14,625 nucleotides of DNA. It comes from an uncultured Dyadobacter sp. (GTDB lineage Bacteria > Bacteroidota > Bacteroidia > Cytophagales > Spirosomataceae). Below, piece by piece: positions 6,435 to 14,483 of this stretch. Position 1 is the first letter of the stretch. The number at the start of each line of letters is the position of its first letter. The stretch spans positions 1-14,625 of the forward strand of contig CALGRQ010000137.1 in assembly GCA_937880795.1 (NCBI GenBank), given 5' to 3'. The notes under the pieces are model-generated. The model was not told where the DNA came from. It saw only the letters and a list, made by a program, of their open reading frames with translations, and made no database searches. A program made the translations under genes and the position numbers.

Positions 6435-7979
6435 CTATTTCCACCTGGCATCTTCTATATCCTTCTTCAATATGCTATTGATAGAAACCTTGGCCCCGAT
6501 CAAAGTATAGATCGTTGTTCCTCGTTCGCGAGCATATAGGGCTTCTACCTTTCCGGCTCGCTGAATAACCTCAAAAAGCGGTTTTTCTTTATGTCTTTCT
6601 GGATCGTCGTCATCAGCGTTTTGAATCAGGATGATGTGCTTGATTTCTTCACCAAGAGGAATCCAATTAATATAGTCAGCGTGTAATGTTACAGCTCCAA
6701 TGTCTTTGAAACGGGAATAATAGTTAATGGCACCTGCCTGCCCATAGTTGTCACACAATACTAAGGTGTGTTTTTTATCCTCAATCTTCTCATATGCTGC
6801 ATCCACCTTTTTCGCAAGTTCCTGCCAACCCAACATATCTGCGAAATCCTGCGGTAGTTCATGATCCTTTCCATCCTCCCAACGCAATAAGCCCAAAGCC
6901 TTATAGGGCTTTGAATCCTTGGCTATATCATCCGGACTTTTCATTGGAAACACAATCCATAGCATGGGTATAAACAGTAGAATGACCATCAGAATGCTTG
7001 CAAGTCGAAGCCATACCTTTTTGTCCAAAACATTTTCCAAATACACTGCCCCAAAAGCAATCAAAATCGGATACAAACCTATTGCATAATAGCCCTTTGC
7101 ACGTAGGTAGGTAAAAAGAGCGAGGGTAATGAGAAAGGCCCAAACTATGGTCCGATACTTTTTAAAAGGGTTATATACTACAAACCCAGTCCACGATGCC
7201 ACAAGTACAAACGCAGCACCCATAAAAAATAGAAGTTGCTCTTTGAGAAAATCTAAACGATTTACATTCACCAACTGCGTTTCGGTGAGCAACTTCATGT
7301 GGTGAAATACGGGGAAATCGTTCTGGTATTGCCAGATTAAATTGGGAAGAAGGATTAAAAAAGCAAGAATGCCCGCGAGGTAAAAATGTTTATTCATGAA
7401 AACCTTACGCTGCCCACCAAACCATAACCCCGGAACCAAACCAGCCAATTGGAAAACGATGTTGTACTTATTTAAAAATCCTATTCCAATAAAAATAGCA
7501 GCAAAATAAAGCCACTTATTTTGTTCGGTTCGAATGTATTGGAAGACCGTATAGTACACCAAACTCCATGCCAAAATATCTGCCGAATTGGGCTGATAAA
7601 GCATATTTATCCGCATGAGTACAGAAAATACGATCGCGGTGGCGCCTAAAATGAGCGCATACAAGCCCCCGCCTAAGGCTTCGATCGTTTTCCATACCAC
7701 CAGCATTGTCAGGACACCATATAATACTGGGAAAAACTTAACCCAAAAATCGGTTTTGCCTAAAAAGATGATGAGAAAGGAAGTCCAGGAAGTAAAGGGA
7801 GGTACAGACAAATACCCCCAAGCCAAATGGTGCCCCTGATCCAAATGTAGGTATTCGTCGCGATGCAGATTATACTCCGGGGCTATAATTACAGCGTGCA
7901 ACCCGAATTTGAGAAGCACAAAAAAACAGAACAGCAACGTTTTGCTATTTAATATTGAGTTTGGTGCAACCACATTCAT
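6435..7979 (-). CDS. GT39-family (ArnT/PMT-like) membrane glycosyltransferase
   Basis: The 514-residue GT-C type protein has about 10-11 transmembrane helices between residues 13 and 345, followed by a soluble C-terminal domain at about 350-514. The first extracytoplasmic loop carries 'HRDEYLHLDQGHHLAWGYLS' at 39-58. Its Asp-Glu pair (D41/E42) is the signature of polyprenyl-phosphate-sugar-dependent glycosyltransferases. 'FLNKYNIVF' at 168-176 and 'AKGYYAIGLYPILIAFGA' at 294-311 are further blocks typical of the bacterial PF13231/GT39 group. It should transfer a sugar from an undecaprenyl-phosphate donor to a lipid or protein at the periplasmic face, and the acceptor is unknown. It lies downstream of the M43 protease gene in the same direction, but an intrinsic terminator at 8025-8061 separates them, so it is probably expressed on its own. 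Its 3' end abuts ogt. Confidence 0.85.
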   Translation of the reverse strand: MNVVAPNSILNSKTLLFCFFVLLKFGLHAVIIAPEYNLHRDEYLHLDQGHHLAWGYLSVPPFTSWTSFLIIFLGKTDFWVKFFPVLYGVLTMLVVWKTIEALGGGLYALILGATAIVFSVLMRINMLYQPNSADILAWSLVYYTVFQYIRTEQNKWLYFAAIFIGIGFLNKYNIVFQLAGLVPGLWFGGQRKVFMNKHFYLAGILAFLILLPNLIWQYQNDFPVFHHMKLLTETQLVNVNRLDFLKEQLLFFMGAAFVLVASWTGFVVYNPFKKYRTIVWAFLITLALFTYLRAKGYYAIGLYPILIAFGAVYLENVLDKKVWLRLASILMVILLFIPMLWIVFPMKSPDDIAKDSKPYKALGLLRWEDGKDHELPQDFADMLGWQELAKKVDAAYEKIEDKKHTLVLCDNYGQAGAINYYSRFKDIGAVTLHADYINWIPLGEEIKHIILIQNADDDDPERHKEKPLFEVIQRAGKVEALYARERGTTIYTLIGAKVSINSILKKDIEDARWK

Positions 7980-8024
7980 CAGAAAAAATAGTCTTTATAA
8001 AAGGTAAGGTTATTCATAAACTAA

Positions 8025-8061
8025 AAAGCCTCTTCATCATGCGATACGAAGAAGAGGCTTT
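8025..8061 (-). terminator. Intrinsic terminator of the M43 protease gene
   Basis: Arms AAAGCCTCTTC (8025-8035) and its complement (8051-8061) enclose a 15-base loop. On the minus strand the stem runs into TTTTTAGTTT. It begins 12 bases past the stop codon at 8074. Confidence 0.85.
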
Positions 8062-8073
8062 CAAGGGGAAATT

Positions 8074-10587
8074 TTACCTAATGGTAACCCTTACCGCTTT
8101 GTCACTTAACCCGTCGGCGCTTTTGAGCCTCACCACATATAATCCGGGAGTAAGTTTTCCAAATCCTTTGATCAGTCGTTCTCCTGAAACCTTATTTGGA
8201 AGAACTTCAATGGGTATTTCAGTACCTGACAGGCTAATTAGTGAAATGCTGTAAGCACTAATATTAGGATGGCTAACTACAAACTCTCCGGTACTTACCG
8301 GATTTGGAAATGCCTTAGCCTCGAGTGTTTCATACCAGCTTTTCACCTGAATAATTCGACTGCGTTCGGTTTTCCCATCGTAGTCGATCTGATTGAGTTG
8401 ATAGTAATAGGTTCTATCGGGTAGCGCGCCCGCATCAACAAATGTATATGACATTGTTTCGGCACTTAATCCCTTGCCATCCACGTATCCAATCGTCTCA
8501 AAATCGGTTCCATTTTCACTCCGTAAAATATCAAATCCCTTATTTTTTTCTTCCCAGGTAGTTTCCCACGAAAGATCTATTTTACCAGATGCGGATATTC
8601 CTTTGAAGCTGATCAAACCAACCGGAAGCGAATTGCTCACAGAAATGGCGTAATCTTCGATTTGCCCGGCTCCATAATTCACCATTATTCTACCGGCATC
8701 CGTATTGAAGCCGTAAATGTTACAAGCATCAGACTCCTGAACAAAATCGGCTAAAACCCGTATTCTTAAAGGAGTGTTTCTGACGGCCGTAGCAGGTATA
8801 GAAACGGTACCATTGTAAAAATTCGATCCACCTCCGGGCGTTTGTGCATTGGCCACCAACTCCTGTGGAGACTCGAAAATTCCGTTATTGTTATAGTCGA
8901 TCCATACCTTAACAAAGTGGGGGTTTGTCCCTGCCGCCGCCACATGAATGGGGTATACATCACCCGCAATCACAACACCGTTATGTGAACATGCATTGTC
9001 TATATAATTTGACTGGTCCTGATAGGATGTTGAAGATGTTTTCGAAATGATGTTTCCAAATTCAAACTTCCCCACGCCAAAATAATTCCCCGTTCCATTG
9101 GGAGCGGTAGGATTGCAATTTGCATTGGTCACTGTTCCCGTTGCACAACAAGGTTGGTTAATTGTTTGCGTATTCGTACATCCCGTATCATCGCTGGACT
9201 GTAAAGATACTGAGGCCGTTGCGTTGGGTATACTATGTACCGAGCTGCCGGACAGTACGCCCGTCGTTGCCGTAAACGTATAGTTATTGGGATTACTGAA
9301 ATTAATTCTAAACGTTCCGTCGGCGACACATTCAGGCAAAATATTTGTTGCTCCAATATTATAATAGTTGACCCCCTTGCTGGCTGTTAGACCATTCGAG
9401 CACTTTAATTCATAGTTCCATAGCACACTTTGCCCGGGAGAAAGAATTGGTCTATAACCTAACACCAAATAATCGGCAGGAACAACCGTGCCATTAATTT
9501 TAACCTCTTCAATGTCTCCACAGTCACAAACGGCCCGAATCGCGGGATAACTTCCGTCCGAAGCACAAAAACTATTAGGCCCTTGAAGGGAAGCAGTAGC
9601 CACCGGTTGCGTAGCGCTCAGTGCCGAAGATGATAACAACGAGAAGTGATAGCTTTCAAGCATCGACCGCATTAAGTTCTTTTGATCGTTTGTGAAATTA
9701 ACACCGCATTGATAATTGGTATAGTTCATGATATTTCTCTGAATATCACCTAATGCCTGACCCGTACATGGGTTTACCTTGGCCATATCCAACTGGCTAC
9801 AACCACCTTCATGTCCGCATCCGGTAACGCCTGCCTCAAAAATACCATGAGGAACGAGATTCGGAGTATCCGCTAGCCCATCTCCATCTCCACAGCCACA
9901 ATCACCATTGTAGCCCGGGAATGGATGTGCAACCCCTAAATAATGCCCCACTTCATGCGGGCTAACATAATCGAAGGAATGTTTTACTTCACTGGCAAGT
10001 GCGATAAAACCGTTGGAAGGACCACCTACACCGGCAGCTCCATTCCCCATTTTTTCCACCAGCCAAATATTCATATAATTGGATTTTGGCCAGGTAATCC
10101 AACCCTGTACGGTTTCCCATGTAACTCCGGATGGTGAAAAGACACCATTGCTTACGTACGGAGCATTTGCCGAAGCATCATAGCGCGTTATACCTGTGGT
10201 TGCCTGACAGTCCGGCCCCCAAGCGGCTAGTTCAAACTCTATTTCTGTATCGGGGCTACTTGCAAATGCCCCCTGCCCCCTATACGCCTGATTCAGGTTG
10301 GTAATTAAGGCTTCAATTTGCACATCGGTAATTAAGCTAGATGAAGTGGAAGGTTCAATGACATGCACCACAACAGGAATTTTATACAAACCCTTTGTCC
10401 TTTGATTGGATTTATTACCGGTCTGGTACATCCGACTAATAAGATCGCGCGTAATCATCTGAGTTAGAGAATCCGGCTCGTAGGTGCAAAATGGCAGCGG
10501 GCCGGTTGATGGAGTAATTTGCTGACCAGTAGCATAGTGCGTTAAAATAAGACATAACAAATACAGTAGATAGAACCTTTTTTTCAT
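8074..10587 (-). CDS. T9SS-secreted M43 (pappalysin-like) zinc metalloprotease
   Basis: The 837-residue multidomain secreted protease starts with a signal peptide (MKKRFYLLYLLCLILTHYATG, about 1-21). The M43 metzincin domain spans about 65-315, with zinc motif HEVGHYLGVAH at 211-221 (H211, H215, H221; catalytic E212), an Asp/Gly-rich 'CGCGDGDGLADTPN' likely binding calcium, and the Met-turn 'NIMNY' at 285-289. A cysteine-rich Ig-like stretch covers about 330-490. A GEVED domain at about 500-652 carries 'VWIDYNNNGIFESPQEL' and closes with 'GQIEDYAISV'. A fibronectin-like module at about 655-750 carries 'LSWETTWEEKNKGFDILRS'. The end, about 758-837, is a T9SS type A sorting domain ('AFPNPVSTGEFVV' through 'LTPGLYVVRL'). 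It is exported by Sec, crosses the outer membrane by the type IX system, and is probably released or LPS-anchored. It digests extracellular protein or processes other secreted proteins. It is monocistronic. Confidence 0.93.
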   Translation of the reverse strand: MKKRFYLLYLLCLILTHYATGQQITPSTGPLPFCTYEPDSLTQMITRDLISRMYQTGNKSNQRTKGLYKIPVVVHVIEPSTSSSLITDVQIEALITNLNQAYRGQGAFASSPDTEIEFELAAWGPDCQATTGITRYDASANAPYVSNGVFSPSGVTWETVQGWITWPKSNYMNIWLVEKMGNGAAGVGGPSNGFIALASEVKHSFDYVSPHEVGHYLGVAHPFPGYNGDCGCGDGDGLADTPNLVPHGIFEAGVTGCGHEGGCSQLDMAKVNPCTGQALGDIQRNIMNYTNYQCGVNFTNDQKNLMRSMLESYHFSLLSSSALSATQPVATASLQGPNSFCASDGSYPAIRAVCDCGDIEEVKINGTVVPADYLVLGYRPILSPGQSVLWNYELKCSNGLTASKGVNYYNIGATNILPECVADGTFRINFSNPNNYTFTATTGVLSGSSVHSIPNATASVSLQSSDDTGCTNTQTINQPCCATGTVTNANCNPTAPNGTGNYFGVGKFEFGNIISKTSSTSYQDQSNYIDNACSHNGVVIAGDVYPIHVAAAGTNPHFVKVWIDYNNNGIFESPQELVANAQTPGGGSNFYNGTVSIPATAVRNTPLRIRVLADFVQESDACNIYGFNTDAGRIMVNYGAGQIEDYAISVSNSLPVGLISFKGISASGKIDLSWETTWEEKNKGFDILRSENGTDFETIGYVDGKGLSAETMSYTFVDAGALPDRTYYYQLNQIDYDGKTERSRIIQVKSWYETLEAKAFPNPVSTGEFVVSHPNISAYSISLISLSGTEIPIEVLPNKVSGERLIKGFGKLTPGLYVVRLKSADGLSDKAVRVTIR

Positions 10588-10706
10588 AGAAACAATTGCA
10601 CTTGGGTGAGAAGAAATTTATGCAAACAAACACATTTCTTTACTAAAACACAGGACTTCTCACATTTTCATGGATACTATTTTCATCCTCCCAAACGTAA
10701 TAAAAA

Positions 10707-10736
10707 CGGGTCGAATGCGTCTCAGCATTCGACCCG
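10707..10736 (-). terminator. Intrinsic terminator of the coiled-coil outer-membrane protein gene
   Basis: A perfect 12-bp stem (CGGGTCGAATGC at 10707-10718 and its complement at 10725-10736) has a 6-base loop. On the minus strand it is followed by TTTTTATTACG. It lies about 38 bases past the stop at 10774. Confidence 0.92.
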
Positions 10737-10773
10737 GCCTGATCACTCTATATATGAACTTAGGATAAGCCTC

Positions 10774-12270
10774 TTACAACTTAAAACCTAGCGTGGCTCG
10801 TAATACATTATTCTTGGTATCTACATTTTTCAAATATCGACTCATACCCCACTCATGTGATAAATCCAGTGTAATCAACCCGAATTCTAACCCTATACCA
10901 GCTGCCAATCCGTATGAATATTTCTCTATATTATCCTTATCGAAGATGGCCTGACTATTTTTATCAACTGCCAGTACATAATTACCGGTAGCTCCACCCT
11001 TGATATTAAATTTAAAGAATCCACTGTTTGCCTTCGTAAGATACAACCCTAACATTACGGGCACTTTTAAAGAATGAATGCGTGGCCCGTCCCACAGCGG
11101 TGCAGAGGATATAGAATCCTTCTCTGTCATCTTGAGTGAGGAGTTGAAATAATGAATTCCTGGCTGCACGAAAAATCTTCGGGTATGCATTCTAAAATCC
11201 AAACCGGCATTCCAACCTGTTCTTCCCTTAGCCTCGTCTGACGAAAAATCTGCCTTAAAATCTGAGGCATGCACCCCTACCATGGGAATAACCCACATAC
11301 CCGATTTCCGAGGAGTCATTTCACCAAATCGTTCCTGAAAAGTCATTCGATCCTTTTTACTCCGCGGTGCATGGTCAGCAGGATATTGGTTTACCTCTTC
11401 ATCAGCGATACGATTGGCTCTATAATTATTTTTTTGTCGCTTCCAGGCCAAAAACTCTTCATAATCCGAAGGCCTCTCCTTTTCCACCACATGCTCTTCC
11501 TTTGCCTTTTGTTTCATCGGTCGGTCATAATCCGATGGTATAATAATGTTATTAATAATGATGGATGGTTGACCCGGCTGCTGCGGGTAATTCCGATATG
11601 TGGATTCTACCACTCCTTCGGTAATAGATCTAACATCTTTTCCCTGCGCGGATGGCTGACCTATGCGTACCGGATTATCTATTGTAAGTGGTTCTTTCGA
11701 AGACTTTGCTTCGCCTTTTTCAGCTTCAACCAACTTAGCATCCTTCGGCTGATCCGCTGCCTTGGGGGCAACTGAGGCATTCTCCTGGTGAGCTGACAAA
11801 GTGGTTGGCTGTCCTCCTGCGCTTTCATTTCCTGCTACACCTGCCAGTTTGCGCTCGTCACCAGCAATCTCTTCCTGTAATGTTTTAATTTTAGCCACAA
11901 GCTTCTCCTGATTATCTGCCTCTTTACGCGCAGATTTTGCATCCCGCTCGGCTTTCCTGGCCGCAGATTTTGCAGCATTAGCCAATTTCTTATCATTCGC
12001 ATTAGAAGTTAACTTGTCCGCCACGTTTTTATTTTCCACTGCTGATGCATTTGCTTTCTCCCAAGCTGCATCCACTGCTTTCTTGCGATTTTGTAACTCA
12101 GTCTCCAACTTAGACAATTCCAGTTTGCGGTCATTCACCGATTTCTGAAATTTTAATACCTCCGATTGCTGCTCCAGTGCTTGAATGTTTCCATTCCTTG
12201 CATCTTGGGCCGATAGTTGAAGTGGTAGCGAAAGTACCCCTATGGTTGCGATAATGAATTGTAATTTCAT
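10774..12270 (-). CDS. Coiled-coil protein with C-terminal outer-membrane beta-barrel
   Basis: The 498-residue product starts with a signal peptide (MKLQFIIATIGVLSLPLQLS, then AQ). A long Lys/Glu/Ala-rich coiled coil at about 28-145 follows (LELSKLETELQNRKK, AARKAERDAKSARKEAD, KIKTLQEEI). A flexible, Pro/Gln/charged linker spans about 146-320 and includes 'QPGQPSIIINNIIIPSDYDR'. The last 175 residues have alternating aromatic/hydrophobic strands of the OMP_b-brl_2/PorT-like type ('MWVIPMVGVHASDF', 'RFFVQPGIHYFNSSLKM', 'HSLKVPVMLGLY', 'YGLAAGIGLEFGLITLDLSH') and the typical final strand 'LRATLGFKL'. I chose ATG 12270, because the frame extends 10 codons further to an ATG at 12300 but that would place a hydrophilic stretch before the signal peptide. 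No specific function is recognised. The barrel should sit in the outer membrane with the coiled coil in the periplasm or outside. It is divergent from the polysaccharide locus. Confidence 0.75.
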   Translation of the reverse strand: MKLQFIIATIGVLSLPLQLSAQDARNGNIQALEQQSEVLKFQKSVNDRKLELSKLETELQNRKKAVDAAWEKANASAVENKNVADKLTSNANDKKLANAAKSAARKAERDAKSARKEADNQEKLVAKIKTLQEEIAGDERKLAGVAGNESAGGQPTTLSAHQENASVAPKAADQPKDAKLVEAEKGEAKSSKEPLTIDNPVRIGQPSAQGKDVRSITEGVVESTYRNYPQQPGQPSIIINNIIIPSDYDRPMKQKAKEEHVVEKERPSDYEEFLAWKRQKNNYRANRIADEEVNQYPADHAPRSKKDRMTFQERFGEMTPRKSGMWVIPMVGVHASDFKADFSSDEAKGRTGWNAGLDFRMHTRRFFVQPGIHYFNSSLKMTEKDSISSAPLWDGPRIHSLKVPVMLGLYLTKANSGFFKFNIKGGATGNYVLAVDKNSQAIFDKDNIEKYSYGLAAGIGLEFGLITLDLSHEWGMSRYLKNVDTKNNVLRATLGFKL

Positions 12271-12689
12271 GGAATGATTAGTTTGTTTCTGCCACCGCAA
12301 TCAATTATCGTGCCAATAATGATCTAGTTCTATCCATTATACGGGGAGATGTGACCTAAATCCAGCTATATAGGTATACATTAGGTTACTTATTTCTTAC
12401 AACCTCCACCATCTGGTCGACTTAAAATTTCAAAAAACATCTAGCTCCACCCACGTCACTATACTACAATTCAAATAAATATATTCTACAATACTAAATT
12501 ATAACTACTACACTATTAAAAAAACAATTTAAATTTATACTTTACCTGTTTTTGAAATTAATTCCATATATAATTTGGTAATGTTTAAAATATTTTAGCT
12601 TAAATTCGTTCAACTTTACTCAACTCAAAATATTGGTTTGGTATTTTTCCGGATTATATGGTCCATTAAAATTCTGTAACCTTGACATC
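12271..12689. other. Long AT-rich divergent intergenic region before the polysaccharide locus
   Basis: About 420 bases separate the outer-membrane protein gene (-) from the PHP phosphatase gene (+). The right half is extremely AT-rich, as expected for a promoter or upstream activating region. A TAACCTTG at 12677-12684 is one base off TAnnTTTG. It lies only 6 bases before the ATG at 12690 and has no properly spaced TTG, so it would imply a nearly leaderless mRNA. I see no RNA gene, terminator or credible small reading frame here. Confidence 0.4.
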
Positions 12690-13427
12690 ATGCTTAACTG
12701 GTTATTTCATAAGGACAAGCAAAAGGAAACTGATCTATCTCATTTAGGGATGGATGTACATGCACACATTATCCCAGGTATTGATGACGGAGTGGAGACA
12801 CTGGAACAGTCGGTTGAGATGCTGACCAAAATGCAAAGCCTGGGTTACAAAAGAGTGGTTGCCACACCCCATGTGATGTGGGATTGCTACAAAAATACTC
12901 CCGATACCATACTGCATGGCTTGGCTGACATACGACTTGCCGCAAAGCAAGCCGGACTTACTTTAAAGATAGATGCCGCAGCAGAATACTTTATCGATGA
13001 GCACTTTGTAGAAATGCTCAACAATGGTGAGCAACTACTTACACTTCCAGGGAAGCGTGTACTCGTTGAACTGCCGTACAGTACGCCGCTGATGAATACC
13101 TCAGAAACTTTGTTTCACATCATTGCCAAAGGTTACCGGCCGGTTCTGGCCCACCCTGAACGTTATACCTATTTCTACGCCGATCCAGCAGTGTATAAGA
13201 AACTATGCGATCAAGGCTGCGAGTTGCAACTCAACATTCTTTCGCTAGGCCACTATTATGGAGAAAGCGTTCATAAAATGGCCATAACCCTGCTTAAACA
13301 AGGGTTAATAACATTTATAGGCACCGATTCTCATCGCATTCAACATTTGGATTTAATTGATAATTGCGATAAAAATAAGTGGTTAACAAGCTATCCTTTT
13401 CAAAATAAATTTCTTTTACAAGAATAG
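12690..13427 (+). CDS. PHP-family tyrosine-protein phosphatase, CpsB/YwqE type
   Basis: The 245-residue PHP-fold metallophosphatase dephosphorylates the tyrosine autokinase (Wzc/CpsD type) of exopolysaccharide assembly in the known family members. Metal-binding motifs are in order: 'MDVHAHIIPGIDDG' (H24, H26, D32), 'VATPHVMWD' (H61), 'DAAAEYFID' (E99), 'VLAHPERY' (H155) and 'FIGTDSHR' (D213, H215). The length is in the family range (about 240-260). I prefer ATG 12690 over a further-upstream TTG at 12633, because MLNWLFHKDK is a normal N-terminus for this family in Bacteroidota and 12690 is the first ATG. It is cytoplasmic. Its position ahead of a Wza-like gene and a Wzc/Wzz-like gene fits control of chain length and export through phosphotyrosine turnover. 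The histidinol-phosphatase reading of PHP proteins is excluded by this context. Confidence 0.92.
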   Translation: MLNWLFHKDKQKETDLSHLGMDVHAHIIPGIDDGVETLEQSVEMLTKMQSLGYKRVVATPHVMWDCYKNTPDTILHGLADIRLAAKQAGLTLKIDAAAEYFIDEHFVEMLNNGEQLLTLPGKRVLVELPYSTPLMNTSETLFHIIAKGYRPVLAHPERYTYFYADPAVYKKLCDQGCELQLNILSLGHYYGESVHKMAITLLKQGLITFIGTDSHRIQHLDLIDNCDKNKWLTSYPFQNKFLLQE

Positions 13428-13449
13428 CCTGTTTTCTTAGAAGATATTC

Positions 13450-13457
13450 TACATTTG
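13450..13457 (+). promoter_or_regulatory. -7 element (TACATTTG) ahead of the export gene
   Basis: This is an exact TAnnTTTG match, 23 bases past the phosphatase stop. A start near 13464 would give the export-protein mRNA a leader of about 168 bases. No clear TTG lies at -33. The 204-base gap after the phosphatase gene also suggests that a separate promoter serves the export gene. Confidence 0.4.
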
Positions 13458-13545
13458 TAATCAAATACCACTAAGTATATCTACACACATGTAAATTTAT
13501 GGATACAAATTCAACTACACTTTTAGCCAGCGGACAGCTCAGCTT

Positions 13546-13568
13546 CCCCTTTAAAATGGGGCCTTTTT
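13546..13568 (+). terminator. Weak hairpin plus T-run in the export gene leader (possible attenuator)
   Basis: CCCC (13546-13549) pairs with GGGG (13558-13561), with partial TTT/AAAA pairing inside, and CC plus five Ts follow (13564-13568). The stem is short, so this is a weak intrinsic terminator at best. It lies between the candidate promoter at 13450 and the ATG at 13632, where an attenuator would be. It overlaps an ATG-started 28-codon frame at 13499-13585. Confidence 0.25.
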
Positions 13569-13631
13569 CCCTTCTACCCAGTTAGTCATATAGAAATTTT
13601 AACAATCGATTATAACCATCAACGTTATTTC

Positions 13632-14459
13632 ATGCGCTCTTTATCATCACTATTTCTAAAATTCACATGTATTGCCTGCACAGTGGGATTCCTGGGTTTA
13701 GGACTTACAACTTCCTGTGTATCGCCAAAATCAATTGTATATTTTCAAGGGGATTCTGCCAGATATTCTTCACAGGAAATTTCGCAAAAATATGTACCAC
13801 TTATACAACCCAACGACATTCTTTCCATTGTAGTGGGAAGCTTAAATGCCGAAGCCACTGAGGTTTTCAACACACCAAACCTATTTACCACGGCCAGTAC
13901 CAACTACTCTTCTACCGGAGGTGGAGCGCGGGTACAGCCGCTCGGATATCTGGTAGATACAGACGGCACTATTTCGGTTCCATTAGTAGGTAAAATTAAA
14001 ATCGGGGGATTACGGACCACGGATGCCGCTGACACCATCCGCACCAGAATATCAAGTTATCTGAAAGAACCAACGGTCATTGTTCGGAACTTAAATTTCA
14101 AGGTTTCGGTGCTCGGTGAGGTAAAGTCTCCAACCGTATATGTGATTCCAGACGAGAAAATCACACTTCCACAAGTACTTAGCCTCGCAGGTGACCTCAC
14201 AATATATGGTAATAGGAAAAATGTGCTGGTCATTAGAGAGGAAAACGGCAAGCGTGAATATGCCAGAATAGACTTGACCTCCCGTGAGATTTTTGACTCC
14301 CCTTATTACTACCTACATAAAAACGATGTAGTATATGTCGAGCCTGTTAAATCAAAAATGCTGGATACAGATAGCAGAGTTAGAACTGTACCACTGATCG
14401 TAACCATTGTAGGTGGAATCAGTACTCTAGGAATCCTGATTTTAAATCTTACCCGATAA
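13632..14459 (+). CDS. Polysaccharide biosynthesis/export lipoprotein (Wza-like)
   Basis: The 275-residue product has a lipoprotein signal peptide ending in 'LTTSC', with the lipidated Cys at 29. A Poly_export domain follows at about 55-152 ('YVPLIQPNDILSIVV', 'GYLVDTDGTISVPLVGKIKI', 'YLKEPTVIVRNLNFKVSV'). An SLBB-type beta-grasp domain lies at about 156-240 ('VLGEVKSPTVYVIPDEKIT', 'YYLHKNDVVYVEP'). A C-terminal hydrophobic helix at about 253-273 corresponds to the membrane-spanning helix of Wza. The family forms the outer-membrane and periplasmic channel through which polymerised exopolysaccharide or capsule leaves the cell, docking on the inner-membrane Wzc. It lies between the PHP phosphatase and the chain-length/kinase gene, 24 bases before the latter. 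A 204-base gap separates it from the phosphatase gene. Confidence 0.94.
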   Translation: MRSLSSLFLKFTCIACTVGFLGLGLTTSCVSPKSIVYFQGDSARYSSQEISQKYVPLIQPNDILSIVVGSLNAEATEVFNTPNLFTTASTNYSSTGGGARVQPLGYLVDTDGTISVPLVGKIKIGGLRTTDAADTIRTRISSYLKEPTVIVRNLNFKVSVLGEVKSPTVYVIPDEKITLPQVLSLAGDLTIYGNRKNVLVIREENGKREYARIDLTSREIFDSPYYYLHKNDVVYVEPVKSKMLDTDSRVRTVPLIVTIVGGISTLGILILNLTR

Positions 14460-14483
14460 TTCGCGCACTCAACATTCTTGACA

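Noticed and set aside
7955..8254. 99-residue plus-strand frame spanning the terminator at 8025-8061
   Set aside because: It runs through an intrinsic terminator hairpin and antisense to the T9SS sorting domain. No start context or motif supports it.
11269..11775. 168-residue plus-strand open frame
   Set aside because: It lies wholly antisense to the coiled-coil outer-membrane protein gene, has no recognisable motif and has an improbable composition. It is a shadow of the real gene.
12633..12689. TTG start at 12633 for the PHP phosphatase
   Set aside because: The 19 extra residues (containing MVWYFSGLYGPL) are unlike the family N-terminus, and an ATG at 12690 gives the normal length.
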